Positions 7,565-15,073 of a stretch of DNA of 64,000 bases are shown here, piece after piece. Position numbers and translations under genes: made by a program. Within the stretch, counting starts at the first letter, position 1. Every line of letters starts with the position of its first letter. The stretch is from NCBI RefSeq assembly GCF_014055025.1, contig NZ_CP059571.1:1178001-1242000 (forward strand), in the 5' to 3' direction. Source of the stretch: Neisseria bacilliformis (GTDB lineage: Bacteria; Pseudomonadota; Gammaproteobacteria; Burkholderiales; Neisseriaceae). A model generated the notes under the pieces. That model worked only from the letters and a program-made list of their open reading frames with translations. It searched no databases and had not been told where the DNA came from.

Positions 7565-7869
7565 GATTGCGGCCTTTCTACCGTTTCCGCGTCCACTTTG
7601 TCATATTCGGCATGTGTGCCGATGAATTTGATGTAGCCGTATTGGGCGGCAAACCAAAACGCCACGATCAGGCGGTAGCGGTTGCCCTTGATGTTGAAAA
7701 CAACGCGGTTGTTTTTCAGGATGCTTGCGCTGCCGAACTGCCGCTTGATGTCGTGCATGGTGCACCATTGGGCGGTCTTCGCTTCTTCATGCCACGCTTT
7801 CAGGGGCTGTTCCGCGTCGGGGTGCGTTTCCCAAAATGCCCGCAGGGCGGATACGGATATGATTTTCAT
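7561..7869 (-). CDS. higB: HigB-type mRNA interferase toxin
   Basis: 102 residues, ATG at 7869. The sequence MKIISVSALRAFWETHPDAE with NNRVVFNIKGNRYRLI and YIKFIGTHAEYDKV matches the HigB branch of the RelE fold, which cleaves ribosome-bound mRNA. Toxin-first order is normal for higBA. There is no ribosome site; a strong promoter ends 6 bases before the ATG, so the mRNA is probably leaderless. Confidence 0.9.
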   Translation of the reverse strand: MKIISVSALRAFWETHPDAEQPLKAWHEEAKTAQWCTMHDIKRQFGSASILKNNRVVFNIKGNRYRLIVAFWFAAQYGYIKFIGTHAEYDKVDAETVERPQS

Positions 7870-7875
7870 GCGGGC

Positions 7876-7904
7876 AATATAATCCCGTTTCGGGGTGTAG
7901 TCAA
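7876..7904 (-). promoter_or_regulatory. higBA promoter and HigA operator
   Basis: On the minus strand, TTGACT (7904-7899) is separated by 17 bases from TATATT (7881-7876). The perfect palindrome CCCGTTTCGGG (7884-7894) sits in the spacer. The -10 box ends 6 bases before the higB ATG. HigA binding to the palindrome is inferred from position. Confidence 0.7.
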
Positions 7905-8064
7905 CCGCGTTCTTGCGTATGCTGGGATATTCGCAAAAATCCCGCCCCTGTTAGCAAATGTTATTATTCAAACACTATCGGGCGGCGATTATGGCGGGGG
8001 ACAGTGCGGAGACGGCAAATTGGCGAGTAGAACTTGAAAAAACTTGAAATTCAAAACGGCATTT

Positions 8065-8108
8065 GAGGCCGTCTGAAACCTTGCAACGGGATTTTCAGAC
8101 GGCCTTTT
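8065..8108. terminator. Uptake-sequence hairpin, second copy of the 47-bp repeat
   Basis: Same sequence as 618-661, with inverted uptake sequences and a T run. With the copy at 615-661 it brackets the coding cassette of the island (about 650-7870). Confidence 0.7.
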
Positions 8109-8253
8109 CAAGTGCGATGCCGTTTCCCGCCCCTATGTTGCGTTTTTAGCGCGGTTAAATGCGCTGGCAATGGTAGGTAGCGGGCAGGGTGCAAAATCAA
8201 TCCTAGCGCGTTCTGGGGGTATTGGCGGCGGTTTGGCTTTTCAGGCTGAAAAC

Positions 8254-8357
8254 ATAACAACCATAACAACCTGAAAACGGCAGTTGTTATGCAGGTTGTT
8301 ATGTTTTTTTCTTTTAAAAATAAATAAGTTAATACCAAACATAACAACATAACAACC
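8254..8357. repeat. Right iteron cluster
   Basis: ATAACAACC occurs at 8254-8262, 8263-8271 and 8349-8357, and ATAACAACA at 8341-8349. The other orientation occurs as AGTTGTTAT (8282-8290) and GGTTGTTAT (8294-8302). An A+T-rich stretch (8303-8340) lies between. These are the same 9-mers as at 328-435 but in mixed orientation, as expected of a second replication or binding site. Confidence 0.6.
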
Positions 8358-8520
8358 TAAAACGCGTTTTTTCTCGCGCGTATAGCGTTTTCGGAAGAAA
8401 CAATCAGGCATGATTGTTTCCTGATGGGAAACTTTTGCGCGCAAAAACAGCGTTTCTAGCGCGATTCCCTTGTGCATGGGAAAGCGGCAGAAACGCCGTG
8501 CATTTCCGGGGCGGGAAACG

Positions 8521-9696
8521 CTATTTTTTCAGCTCGTCCAGATAATCCGCCCATGCCTGCATCATCTGCGCCCGTTGCGGCAGGTATTGCGCTTTGTTGT
8601 AGGCGGCGCGGGTTTGGTTCGGCTCTTTATGGGCAAGCTGCCGTTCTATCCAGTCGCGGTTAAAACCCATCTCGTTCAGCCGCGTGCTTGCGATATGGCG
8701 GAAGCCGTGCGCCGTCTGCCTGCCCTTATAGCCCATGCGTTCAAGGGCTTTCCTGATTGCCCCTTCGCTCAATACCCGCCCGCTGCGGGCAAACACAAAT
8801 TCATAATGCCCCGTAAAAGGGCGCAAATCCTCAATCAGCTTCACGGCTTGGCTGCTTAACGGCACGGCAAAATCCAGCCCGTTTTTCATATCCCGCCCGT
8901 CTTTCTCCCAAAGGGCGGCGGGCAAGTCCAGTTCCGCCCATCTCATCAAACGCAATTCAGACGGCCTTGCAAACGCCAGCGGGGAAAGCCGTAACAGCGT
9001 CCGCACCTGCGGGCTGCCCGTGTAGCCGTCAAAATCCAGCAGCATCTGCCGTAACTCTGCCGTGTCGGACAAATGGGCAAAGTTCCGCTGTTGCACCTCT
9101 GCCAGTTCCGCCCGCAGCTCGGATGCAGGGTTGTAGGGAATCAGGTGCAGGCGCACGGCATAGCCGAAAACCTGATTTACCACGTCAAACACTTTGCGGG
9201 CGGTATCGTTCTTGCCTGCCGCTTCCAGCCTTTGCAGCGTTTCCAATACCCGCAGCGGCTCGATACCGTCCACGGGCAGGCCGCCAAAAGCGGGGAAAAC
9301 GTGCAATTCCAAGCTGCGCAAAACGCGCTTTGCATGGCCATCCGTCCACTTGTCCGGCTTGGCGCACTGGTCGGCGTGCCAGCGGCGGGCAACAGCCTCA
9401 AAGCTGCCCAAAGCCTGATTATTGCGTTGTTTCGGGTCTATGCCCTGTTCGATCAGGCGGCGCACCTCCTCACGTTTTGCCCGTGCCGCCCGCAGGCTTA
9501 CCGCCGGATAAACGCCTAAGCGCATCTCCTCACGCTTTCCCGTCTGCGGATGGTAGTAGCGCAGCCGCCAGTACTTCCCGCCCCTGCCAGCCTGCAAAGT
9601 CAGCCCGCCGCCGTCGGCAAGCTGCGCCGTGCCGCTTTCGGGGATGGCAAGGCGTTTACATTGGGCGTCAGTCAAAGGGGTAACGGCTTTCGGCAT
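8521..9696 (-). CDS. int: P4-type tyrosine integrase
   Basis: 391 residues from the ATG at 9696; the frame is open further (to 9750) but homologues of this type begin shortly before the LTD motif seen at 8-10. The N-terminal DUF4102-like arm domain covers about 1-90, a SAM-like core-binding domain about 100-190 and the catalytic domain about 200-391. Catalytic residues fit Arg244 (ARPSELR), His330 and Arg333 (HGFRH), His356 and Tyr366. It recombines the element with the ssrA 3' end, which lies directly downstream of its promoter region. No clear ribosome site is seen before any start; candidate arm sites overlap the promoter region, which would allow self-control. Confidence 0.93.
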   Translation of the reverse strand: MPKAVTPLTDAQCKRLAIPESGTAQLADGGGLTLQAGRGGKYWRLRYYHPQTGKREEMRLGVYPAVSLRAARAKREEVRRLIEQGIDPKQRNNQALGSFEAVARRWHADQCAKPDKWTDGHAKRVLRSLELHVFPAFGGLPVDGIEPLRVLETLQRLEAAGKNDTARKVFDVVNQVFGYAVRLHLIPYNPASELRAELAEVQQRNFAHLSDTAELRQMLLDFDGYTGSPQVRTLLRLSPLAFARPSELRLMRWAELDLPAALWEKDGRDMKNGLDFAVPLSSQAVKLIEDLRPFTGHYEFVFARSGRVLSEGAIRKALERMGYKGRQTAHGFRHIASTRLNEMGFNRDWIERQLAHKEPNQTRAAYNKAQYLPQRAQMMQAWADYLDELKK

Positions 9697-9861
9697 TTTG
9701 GGGTAGCTTTTGGGGTAACATGAAAAACCGCTGCAAGCATTGCGGCACAATGGATTGCGCGGTTTTTGGGGTAACTTTCGGCAAAAAACGGCCTGTAATT
9801 TGCCTGCTTTTTAGGCAGGTTTTAGGGTGGTTTCGAAAAAGTTACCCCAAAAGTTACCCCA
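9696..9861. other. int: Candidate integrase arm-type sites, right
   Basis: TTTTGGGGTA at 9696-9705, TTTTGGGGTAAC at 9708-9719 and 9764-9775, then GTTACCCCAAAA at 9841-9852 and GTTACCCCA at 9853-9861. The last two repeat the tandem arrangement of the left end (157-175). The cluster overlaps the integrase start and promoter region. Confidence 0.55.
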
Positions 9862-9893
9862 TAAAGCACGGATACGCAAGAATACGCCAGCAC

Positions 9894-9988
9894 ACGGCAG
9901 GTAATAAAAAAACCGCTAAATCTTTGTCGGATTAGCGGTTTTTGTCATTCCTGCATACGCCGGAATAGTGGGTTTGGTGGAGGCGGGG
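9894..9988. repeat. attR: right direct repeat at the intact ssrA
   Basis: 9908-9988 equals 13-93. The part from 9975 on belongs to the tmRNA 3' end, and the terminator hairpin precedes it. The integrase gene is on this side, facing away from ssrA. Confidence 0.9.
9908..9943 (-). terminator. ssrA terminator
   Basis: The hairpin AACCGCTAA...TTAGCGGTT is flanked by A and T runs, 32 bases after the tmRNA CCA end on the minus strand. The island carries a duplicate of it at attL. Confidence 0.8.
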
Positions 9989-10337
9989 GGAATTGAACCC
10001 CCGTCCGAAAGTCCTCTACAAAGCGTTCTACATACTTAGTCTTGCCAACTTGGAATCTTGTTCCCCTCGCGCCGGCAGACGGGCTCTCGGGAAACCAGTT
10101 ACCTTAGATCTTATTTCCCGCCAAGTAACCCGGCGGAAAACCAGTCAATGTGGGATGACGTTGCGGCGGGTTGCCCCGCACAGCCCATTGACAAGCTGCT
10201 GCAACGGCAGGCCTTAGGCGGCCAGTGCGTAAGATTCGTCGTTTGCGACTATTTTCGTTCAGTGTTTTACGGGAAATCTGAGACCCCGGTATGCCCGCAT
10301 CTGCTTCGCAACCCCCGTCGAAACCAAGATCGCCCCC
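9975..10337 (-). ncRNA. ssrA: tmRNA
   Basis: 363 nt, from GGGGGCGATCTTGG at the 5' end to GCCTCCACCA. The T arm GTTCAATTCCCCCCGCC is present near the 3' end, and 5' and 3' ends pair as an alanine-tRNA-like domain. The tag frame at 10246-10214 encodes ANDESYALAA and a stop; other Neisseria are usually listed with ANDETYALAA. It rescues ribosomes stalled on broken mRNA. The island next to it keeps the gene intact because the integrated end restores the 3' sequence. Confidence 0.97.
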
Positions 10338-10352
10338 AGATAGGAAGGGCGG

Positions 10353-10358
10353 ATTATA
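10353..10358 (-). promoter_or_regulatory. ssrA: ssrA promoter -10 box
   Basis: A perfect TATAAT on the minus strand lies 15 bases upstream of the tmRNA 5' end. The -35 region is weak (ATGGAA at 17 bases). Confidence 0.6.
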
Positions 10359-10411
10359 CAGGATTCGGCCGAAGTTTCCATATTCTGTATTTCTGTTGCG
10401 GCGCGATGGTA

Positions 10412-10457
10412 AAGAGGCCGTCTGAAAACCGTGTTTTATGGTTTTCAGACGGCCTCT
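10412..10457. terminator. Uptake-sequence terminator between icd and ssrA
   Basis: Inverted uptake sequences with flanking AAGAG/CTCTT extend the stem. It lies just after the icd stop and separates icd from ssrA. Confidence 0.75.
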
Positions 10458-10474
10458 TGTCGCTCGTGGCGTGT

Positions 10475-11713
<1,239 letters not shown>

Positions 11714-11742
11714 GGTGTCTCCTGTTTGGTCGTTTTCTTGTA

Positions 11743-11903
11743 GGGCGTGTTGACATTCAACTTTTGAAGCGAACTTTGCGGCATAAAATGGCAGATGCAA
11801 GGCGGAAACACGAGCCTATGCCGTCCATAGGCGAGTGTTTCCAACGCGGCAGATGCCGTTTTAGGGCGTAAAGGCCGCCAAAATGTTGAATGTCGGCACG
11901 CCC
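11743..11903. repeat. MITE-like element A (TA-flanked), upstream of icd
   Basis: 161 bp with imperfect inverted ends: GGGCGTGTTGACATTCAAC at the left and GGGCGTGCCGACATTCAAC as the complement of the right end. It has TA on both sides (11741-11742 and 11904-11905). The interior aligns along its whole length with the reverse complement of 23086-23245. It carries no gene. Confidence 0.75.
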
Positions 11904-12016
11904 TAAAAACGCACGCGTCTTGTAAGCGGCGTGCAGCCGCGCGATTATGCGGGATTTGGTAAATTTTTGCCAGCGGCGGTTACAATAGGCCGTCTGAAAA
12001 ACGGTTTGCGTAAAAA

Positions 12017-12577
12017 ATGGATGATTTGATTGTGTTCAACAAGCCCTGCGGCGTGGTCTGCCAGTTTGGCGCGCACGAAAAACACCGCAGTTTGAAAGAC
12101 TTTATCGACGCGCCGGGCTTTTATCCGGCGGGGCGGCTGGATACCGACAGCGAAGGGCTGCTGCTTTTGACGTGCAACGGGCGCATGCAGGCACGGATTG
12201 CGCATCCGAAGTTCAAGCTGGAAAAAACCTATTGGGCGCAGCTCGAAGGCAGCCCGCAGGCGGACAAACTCGCCGCGCTGCAAAGGCCGATGGATTTGGG
12301 GGACTTTGTCGCGCGTCCGGCCAAAATCCGCCTGCCCGATGCGGGTGAAACAGACGCGCTGTGGCCGCGCGTGCCGCCGGTGCGCTTGCGCAAAACCGTG
12401 CCGGATTTCTGGCTGGAAATCAAAATTGCGGAGGGAAAAAACCGGCAGGTGCGGCGGATGACGGCCAAGGCGGGCTATCCCTGCCTGCGGCTGGTGCGGG
12501 TGGGGATAGGCCGTCTGAATCTGTCCGGCTGCGCGCTGCGGCCGGGCGAATGGCGGTTTGCGCCGCATCTGCCGTAG
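12017..12577 (+). CDS. rluE: 23S rRNA pseudouridine synthase RluE-type
   Basis: 186 residues. The motif GRLDTDSEGLLLL places the catalytic aspartate at 42, and KNRQVRRMTAK is the second conserved block of the RsuA/RluE branch. There is no S4 domain, as in RluE, which modifies U2457 of 23S rRNA. It starts about 20 bases after an uptake sequence. TACAAT at 11981-11986 may be the -10 box. RluF or RsuA relatives are the alternative. Confidence 0.85.
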   Translation: MDDLIVFNKPCGVVCQFGAHEKHRSLKDFIDAPGFYPAGRLDTDSEGLLLLTCNGRMQARIAHPKFKLEKTYWAQLEGSPQADKLAALQRPMDLGDFVARPAKIRLPDAGETDALWPRVPPVRLRKTVPDFWLEIKIAEGKNRQVRRMTAKAGYPCLRLVRVGIGRLNLSGCALRPGEWRFAPHLP

Positions 12578-12590
12578 TAGGCCGCGCAAA

Positions 12591-12632
12591 GACAAAGGCC
12601 GTCTGAAAAACGCTTTTCAGACGGCCTTTGTC
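12591..12632. terminator. Terminator between rluE and rpmJ
   Basis: Inverted uptake sequences extended by GACAAA/TTTGTC. It lies between converging genes and can serve both strands. Confidence 0.75.
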
Positions 12633-12653
12633 TGTGAACGCAACGTCTCGGAA

Positions 12654-12779
12654 TCAACGCTGCCGTGCTTTGAAACGGGGATTGCTCTTGCAAATCACAT
12701 AAACCTTGCCCCGGCGGCGCACGATTTGGCAGTCGCGGTGGCGGGTTTTCGCGGTTTTCAGGGAGGATAGAACCTGCAT
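12654..12779 (-). CDS. rpmJ: Ribosomal protein L36, zinc-free paralogue
   Basis: 41 residues, ATG overlapping the L31 stop by one base (TAATG) with AAAGGA upstream. The protein ends [17 protein letters not shown]. Of the four zinc ligands of ordinary L36, the first cysteine is His or Arg and the last histidine is Phe, so this is the zinc-independent form. It forms a two-gene unit with L31 and replaces the zinc-containing protein when zinc is scarce. Confidence 0.93.
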   Translation of the reverse strand: MQVLSSLKTAKTRHRDCQIVRRRGKVYVICKSNPRFKARQR

Positions 12780-13054
12780 TATTTGTCCTTTCTTACGGAA
12801 TCGAACAGGCCGCCGAAACGCTGCTGGAAGCGGCTGGCGCGGCCTTCGTTGGCAAACTCGCGGCGTTTGCCGGTGTACACGGGATGGGAGGCCGACGAGG
12901 TGTCGAGCATAAAGACGGGATACTCGTTGCCGTCGCGCCACACCATCGTTTTGCCGTGCGTGTCGGCGCACGAGCGGATGAGCCAGCCCTCGTCCGCGCC
13001 GCTGTCGAAAAACAGCACGGTGCGGTAGTTTTCCGGATGGATGCCTGCTTTCAT
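12779..13054 (-). CDS. rpmE2: Ribosomal protein L31 type B, zinc-free paralogue
   Basis: 91 residues, [19 protein letters not shown] at the start and [17 protein letters not shown] near the end. The CxxC zinc motif of ordinary L31 is absent and the protein is longer, as in type B. The ATG at 13054 has a weak AGGAG spaced at 10 bases. A Zur-type palindrome lies 20 bases upstream, in keeping with induction on zinc starvation and release of zinc from displaced L31. Confidence 0.95.
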   Translation of the reverse strand: MKAGIHPENYRTVLFFDSGADEGWLIRSCADTHGKTMVWRDGNEYPVFMLDTSSASHPVYTGKRREFANEGRASRFQQRFGGLFDSVRKDK

Positions 13055-13074
13055 ATCGGTAACACTCCTTGTTT

Positions 13075-13089
13075 TGTTATGCTGTAACA
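13075..13089 (-). promoter_or_regulatory. Zur operator candidate upstream of rpmE2-rpmJ
   Basis: TGTTATGCTGTAACA (13075-13089) fits the neisserial Zur box TGTTAT-N3-ATAACA with one mismatch. It lies just upstream of a pair of zinc-free ribosomal proteins, the classic Zur target. Confidence 0.75.
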
Positions 13090-13187
13090 TTCTAAACGCA
13101 CCGTCGCGCATTGGCAAGCGTTTTTATCCGCGCATGGCAAGGCCGTCTGAAAACTGCTATCTTCGCGGCCTTTGTCCTCACACGCAA

Positions 13188-13228
13188 AGGCCGTCTGAAA
13201 AAGCGCGAAACGGTTTTTCAGACGGCCT
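13188..13228. terminator. Uptake-sequence hairpin upstream of the yejE-like gene
   Basis: Inverted uptake sequences 25 bases before the ABC permease start. It may insulate the gene from the region upstream. Confidence 0.6.
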
Positions 13229-13252
13229 CAAATTCAAAAACGGAACGACAAC

Positions 13253-14275
13253 ATGCCCGACACCCCGAACCGCAGCGCGTGGCAGGCGTTCAAACGCCAC
13301 AAACGCGGCTATTGCAGCCTCCTGCTGCTCGCCGCCCTCTTTGCCGCCGCGCTGGCCGCCCCGCTGTGGAGCAACGACAAACCCCTGTGGATACAGTATC
13401 GCGGCGCGCATTATTTCCCGCTGTTTGCCGGCTACCACGACCGCGACTTCGGCGGCGATTTCGACACCCCTGCCGACTACCTCGACCCGCTGACACGCCG
13501 CAACATCACCACCGGCGGCAATCACGCCCTCTACCCGCCCAACCCCTACGCCGCCGCCACCCTCAACGATTCCGACACCGCCCCCGACCCCGCCGCCCCC
13601 TCGGCCGCCCACCTTCTGGGCACCGACGACCGCGGGCGCGACGTACTGGCGCGGCTGGTATACGGCTTCCGCGACTCGCTGCTGTTCGCCCTCGCCCTCA
13701 CCGCCCTCACCACCGCCATCGGCACCGCCGCCGGCGCGGTGCAGGGCTACTTCGGCGGCAAAACCGACCTCGTCATGCAACGCCTGATCGAAATTTGGAG
13801 CGGCATGCCCGAACTCTACCTGCTGATCATCCTCTCCTCGTTTTTCAACCCCGGCCTGCTCCTGCTGCTGGCCCTGCTGTCGCTGTTCGGCTGGATGGGG
13901 CTTTCTGACTACGTGCGCGCCGAATTTCTCAAAAACCGCCAGGCCGACTACGTGCTGGCCGCCCGCGCGATGGGCGCGGGCAGCGGCGCGATTATGTGGC
14001 GGCACATCCTGCCCAACAGCCTCACCCCCGTGCTCGCCTTCCTGCCCTTCCGCATCTGTGGCGCGGTGCTCGCCCTCACCAGCCTCGACTTCCTCGGCCT
14101 GGGCGTGCCCGCATCGCAGGCCAGCCTTGGCGAAATGCTCGCGCAGGGCAAAGACAACCTCGACGCCTGGTGGATCGGCCTGCCCGCCGTCGCCACACTC
14201 ACCGTCATGCTGCTGCTGCTGGTGATGATAGGCGAAGGACTGCGCCAGGCATTCGACGTGCGCGCCAGAGCATAA
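13253..14275 (+). CDS. yejE: Peptide ABC transporter permease, YejE-like
   Basis: 340 residues, ATG at 13253. One membrane segment lies at about 20-40, a periplasmic insert of about 80 residues rich in Asp and Pro follows, then five segments from about 130 on. GTDDRGRDVLARLVYGFRDS is the mark of the OppC/DppC/YejE group, and ARAMGAGSGAIMWRHILPN near 245 is the EAA loop that meets the ATPase. It would bring peptides such as microcin-C-like compounds inward. No yejA, yejB or yejF partner is next to it; the gene stands alone between the ribosomal pair and repeats. Confidence 0.85.
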   Translation: MPDTPNRSAWQAFKRHKRGYCSLLLLAALFAAALAAPLWSNDKPLWIQYRGAHYFPLFAGYHDRDFGGDFDTPADYLDPLTRRNITTGGNHALYPPNPYAAATLNDSDTAPDPAAPSAAHLLGTDDRGRDVLARLVYGFRDSLLFALALTALTTAIGTAAGAVQGYFGGKTDLVMQRLIEIWSGMPELYLLIILSSFFNPGLLLLLALLSLFGWMGLSDYVRAEFLKNRQADYVLAARAMGAGSGAIMWRHILPNSLTPVLAFLPFRICGAVLALTSLDFLGLGVPASQASLGEMLAQGKDNLDAWWIGLPAVATLTVMLLLLVMIGEGLRQAFDVRARA

Positions 14276-14653
14276 GGCCGTCTGAAAAGGTTTGTTTTTT
14301 TCAGACGGCCTCTGCCGTCAAGGTAGGGTGTGTCGCCCCAAGGCAACGCACGCGGTTTCCGTTGCACAACGCATCCGCGCGTTCCAATACGGGAAACACG
14401 AAAGGCCGTCTGAAAAAACAAAATCCGTTTTTCAGACGGCCTCTTGCCGCCGAGGTAGGGTGTGTCGCCCCGAGGCGACGCACGCGTTCCATGCGCCGCA
14501 ACGAATCTGCCCGTTCCCCCAAACAGCAACCGCGTGCGTGGTTTGCGCCACACACCCTGCATCAGCCTCACCCGCCGCCGTGCCGCAACCGTTGCGCGGT
14601 TCGGTGCGGACAAAACGGTAAGAGGCCGTCTGAAAACATAAAAAAACCGTTTT
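14276..14653. other. Repeat-filled gap after the yejE-like gene
   Basis: No gene seen. It holds three uptake-sequence hairpins (14275-14311, 14403-14441, 14623-14664), a left half of the 106-bp repeat family (from 14323) and a full copy (14455-14560). Confidence 0.7.
14455..14560. repeat. 106-bp palindromic repeat, copy 1
   Basis: It begins GTAGGGTGTGTCGCCCCGAG and ends with the inverted form ..TTTGCGCCACACACCCTGC. Each end is itself a small hairpin (GTCGCC..GGCGAC at the left). Related full copies are at 17117-17222 and 54301-54407; single ends occur at 14323, 20213, 20360, 20451, 23591, 62265 and 62517. Uptake sequences flank nearly every copy. Confidence 0.7.
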
Positions 14654-15034
14654 TCAGACGGCCTGTGCCGCCAGCAGCAGCATTTGCGCCGCCGTGAGGT
14701 ACAGGTATTTGCGCCACAGGGACAGTGCGCCCGCGCCGCGCCGCGCCATGGGGCGGGCGGGCGGAATTTTGCGGCGCAGGCCGCTTTGCGCGAGGGCTTG
14801 GTCGAAGGCTGCGGGCGTGCAGAGGCCGAGGGCGAAGTCTGCAAAGATGCGGCGGTCGAAATCGAGGCGGATGTGGCAGCAGGCCAGCGCGGCGGCCAGC
14901 GGCAGGTGCAGGGCGAAACCGAGGCCGCCCGCCTGTGCCGAGAGGGCGAACAGCAGGGCGTTGGCGGCGGCGGTGTAGGGCAGGGTGGCCAGCAGGCGGG
15001 CGGTGAGCAGGGCTTGGGTTTGGTCGTCGGTCAT
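14654..15034 (-). CDS. Hypothetical membrane protein
   Basis: 126 residues, ATG at 15034. Hydrophobic segments at about 12-35 and 35-55 and a C-terminal one (YLTAAQMLLLAAQ) suggest a small inner-membrane protein. A C-terminal uptake sequence gives Ala-Val-stop. It follows the phosphatase fusion by 39 bases and is probably cotranscribed. The family is not recognised. Confidence 0.6.
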   Translation of the reverse strand: MTDDQTQALLTARLLATLPYTAAANALLFALSAQAGGLGFALHLPLAAALACCHIRLDFDRRIFADFALGLCTPAAFDQALAQSGLRRKIPPARPMARRGAGALSLWRKYLYLTAAQMLLLAAQAV

Positions 15035-15073
15035 GGTCGGCTTTCGCGGGTATGGGCGGGCGTTTGGGGTTTT

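Larger units (their letters stand above)
7905..8520. other. Gene-free region between higBA and integrase
   Basis: A+T-rich in part, with no supported gene. It holds a possible second inverted repeat (GGGAT...ATCCC, 7922-7941), the second copy of the 47-bp repeat (8062-8108), the right iteron cluster (8254-8357) and the end of the integrase gene. Open frames through the iterons are repeat artefacts. Confidence 0.6.
1..9990. mobile_element. P4/PICI-like phage-satellite island integrated in ssrA
   Basis: A 9.9-kb element lies between 81-bp direct repeats that duplicate the ssrA 3' end. It carries a P4-type integrase next to the intact ssrA, an AlpA regulator, primase zinc and TOPRIM modules, a DUF927 ATPase, a small-terminase-like protein and a HigBA pair, all on the minus strand. 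There are no capsid, portal, tail or lysis genes. This is the gene content of satellites that replicate themselves and borrow a helper phage's particles. Uptake sequences are much sparser here than in the flanking chromosome, which suggests transfer. That it is a satellite is inferred from gene content; a degraded prophage or integrative element of another kind is possible. Confidence 0.8.

Noticed and set aside
8108-8350. 80-residue minus-strand frame through the right iterons
   Set aside because: It reads through repeats and has no ribosome site.
11743-11903. Correia repeat
   Set aside because: The ends do not match the TATAGTGGATTAA-type Correia termini.
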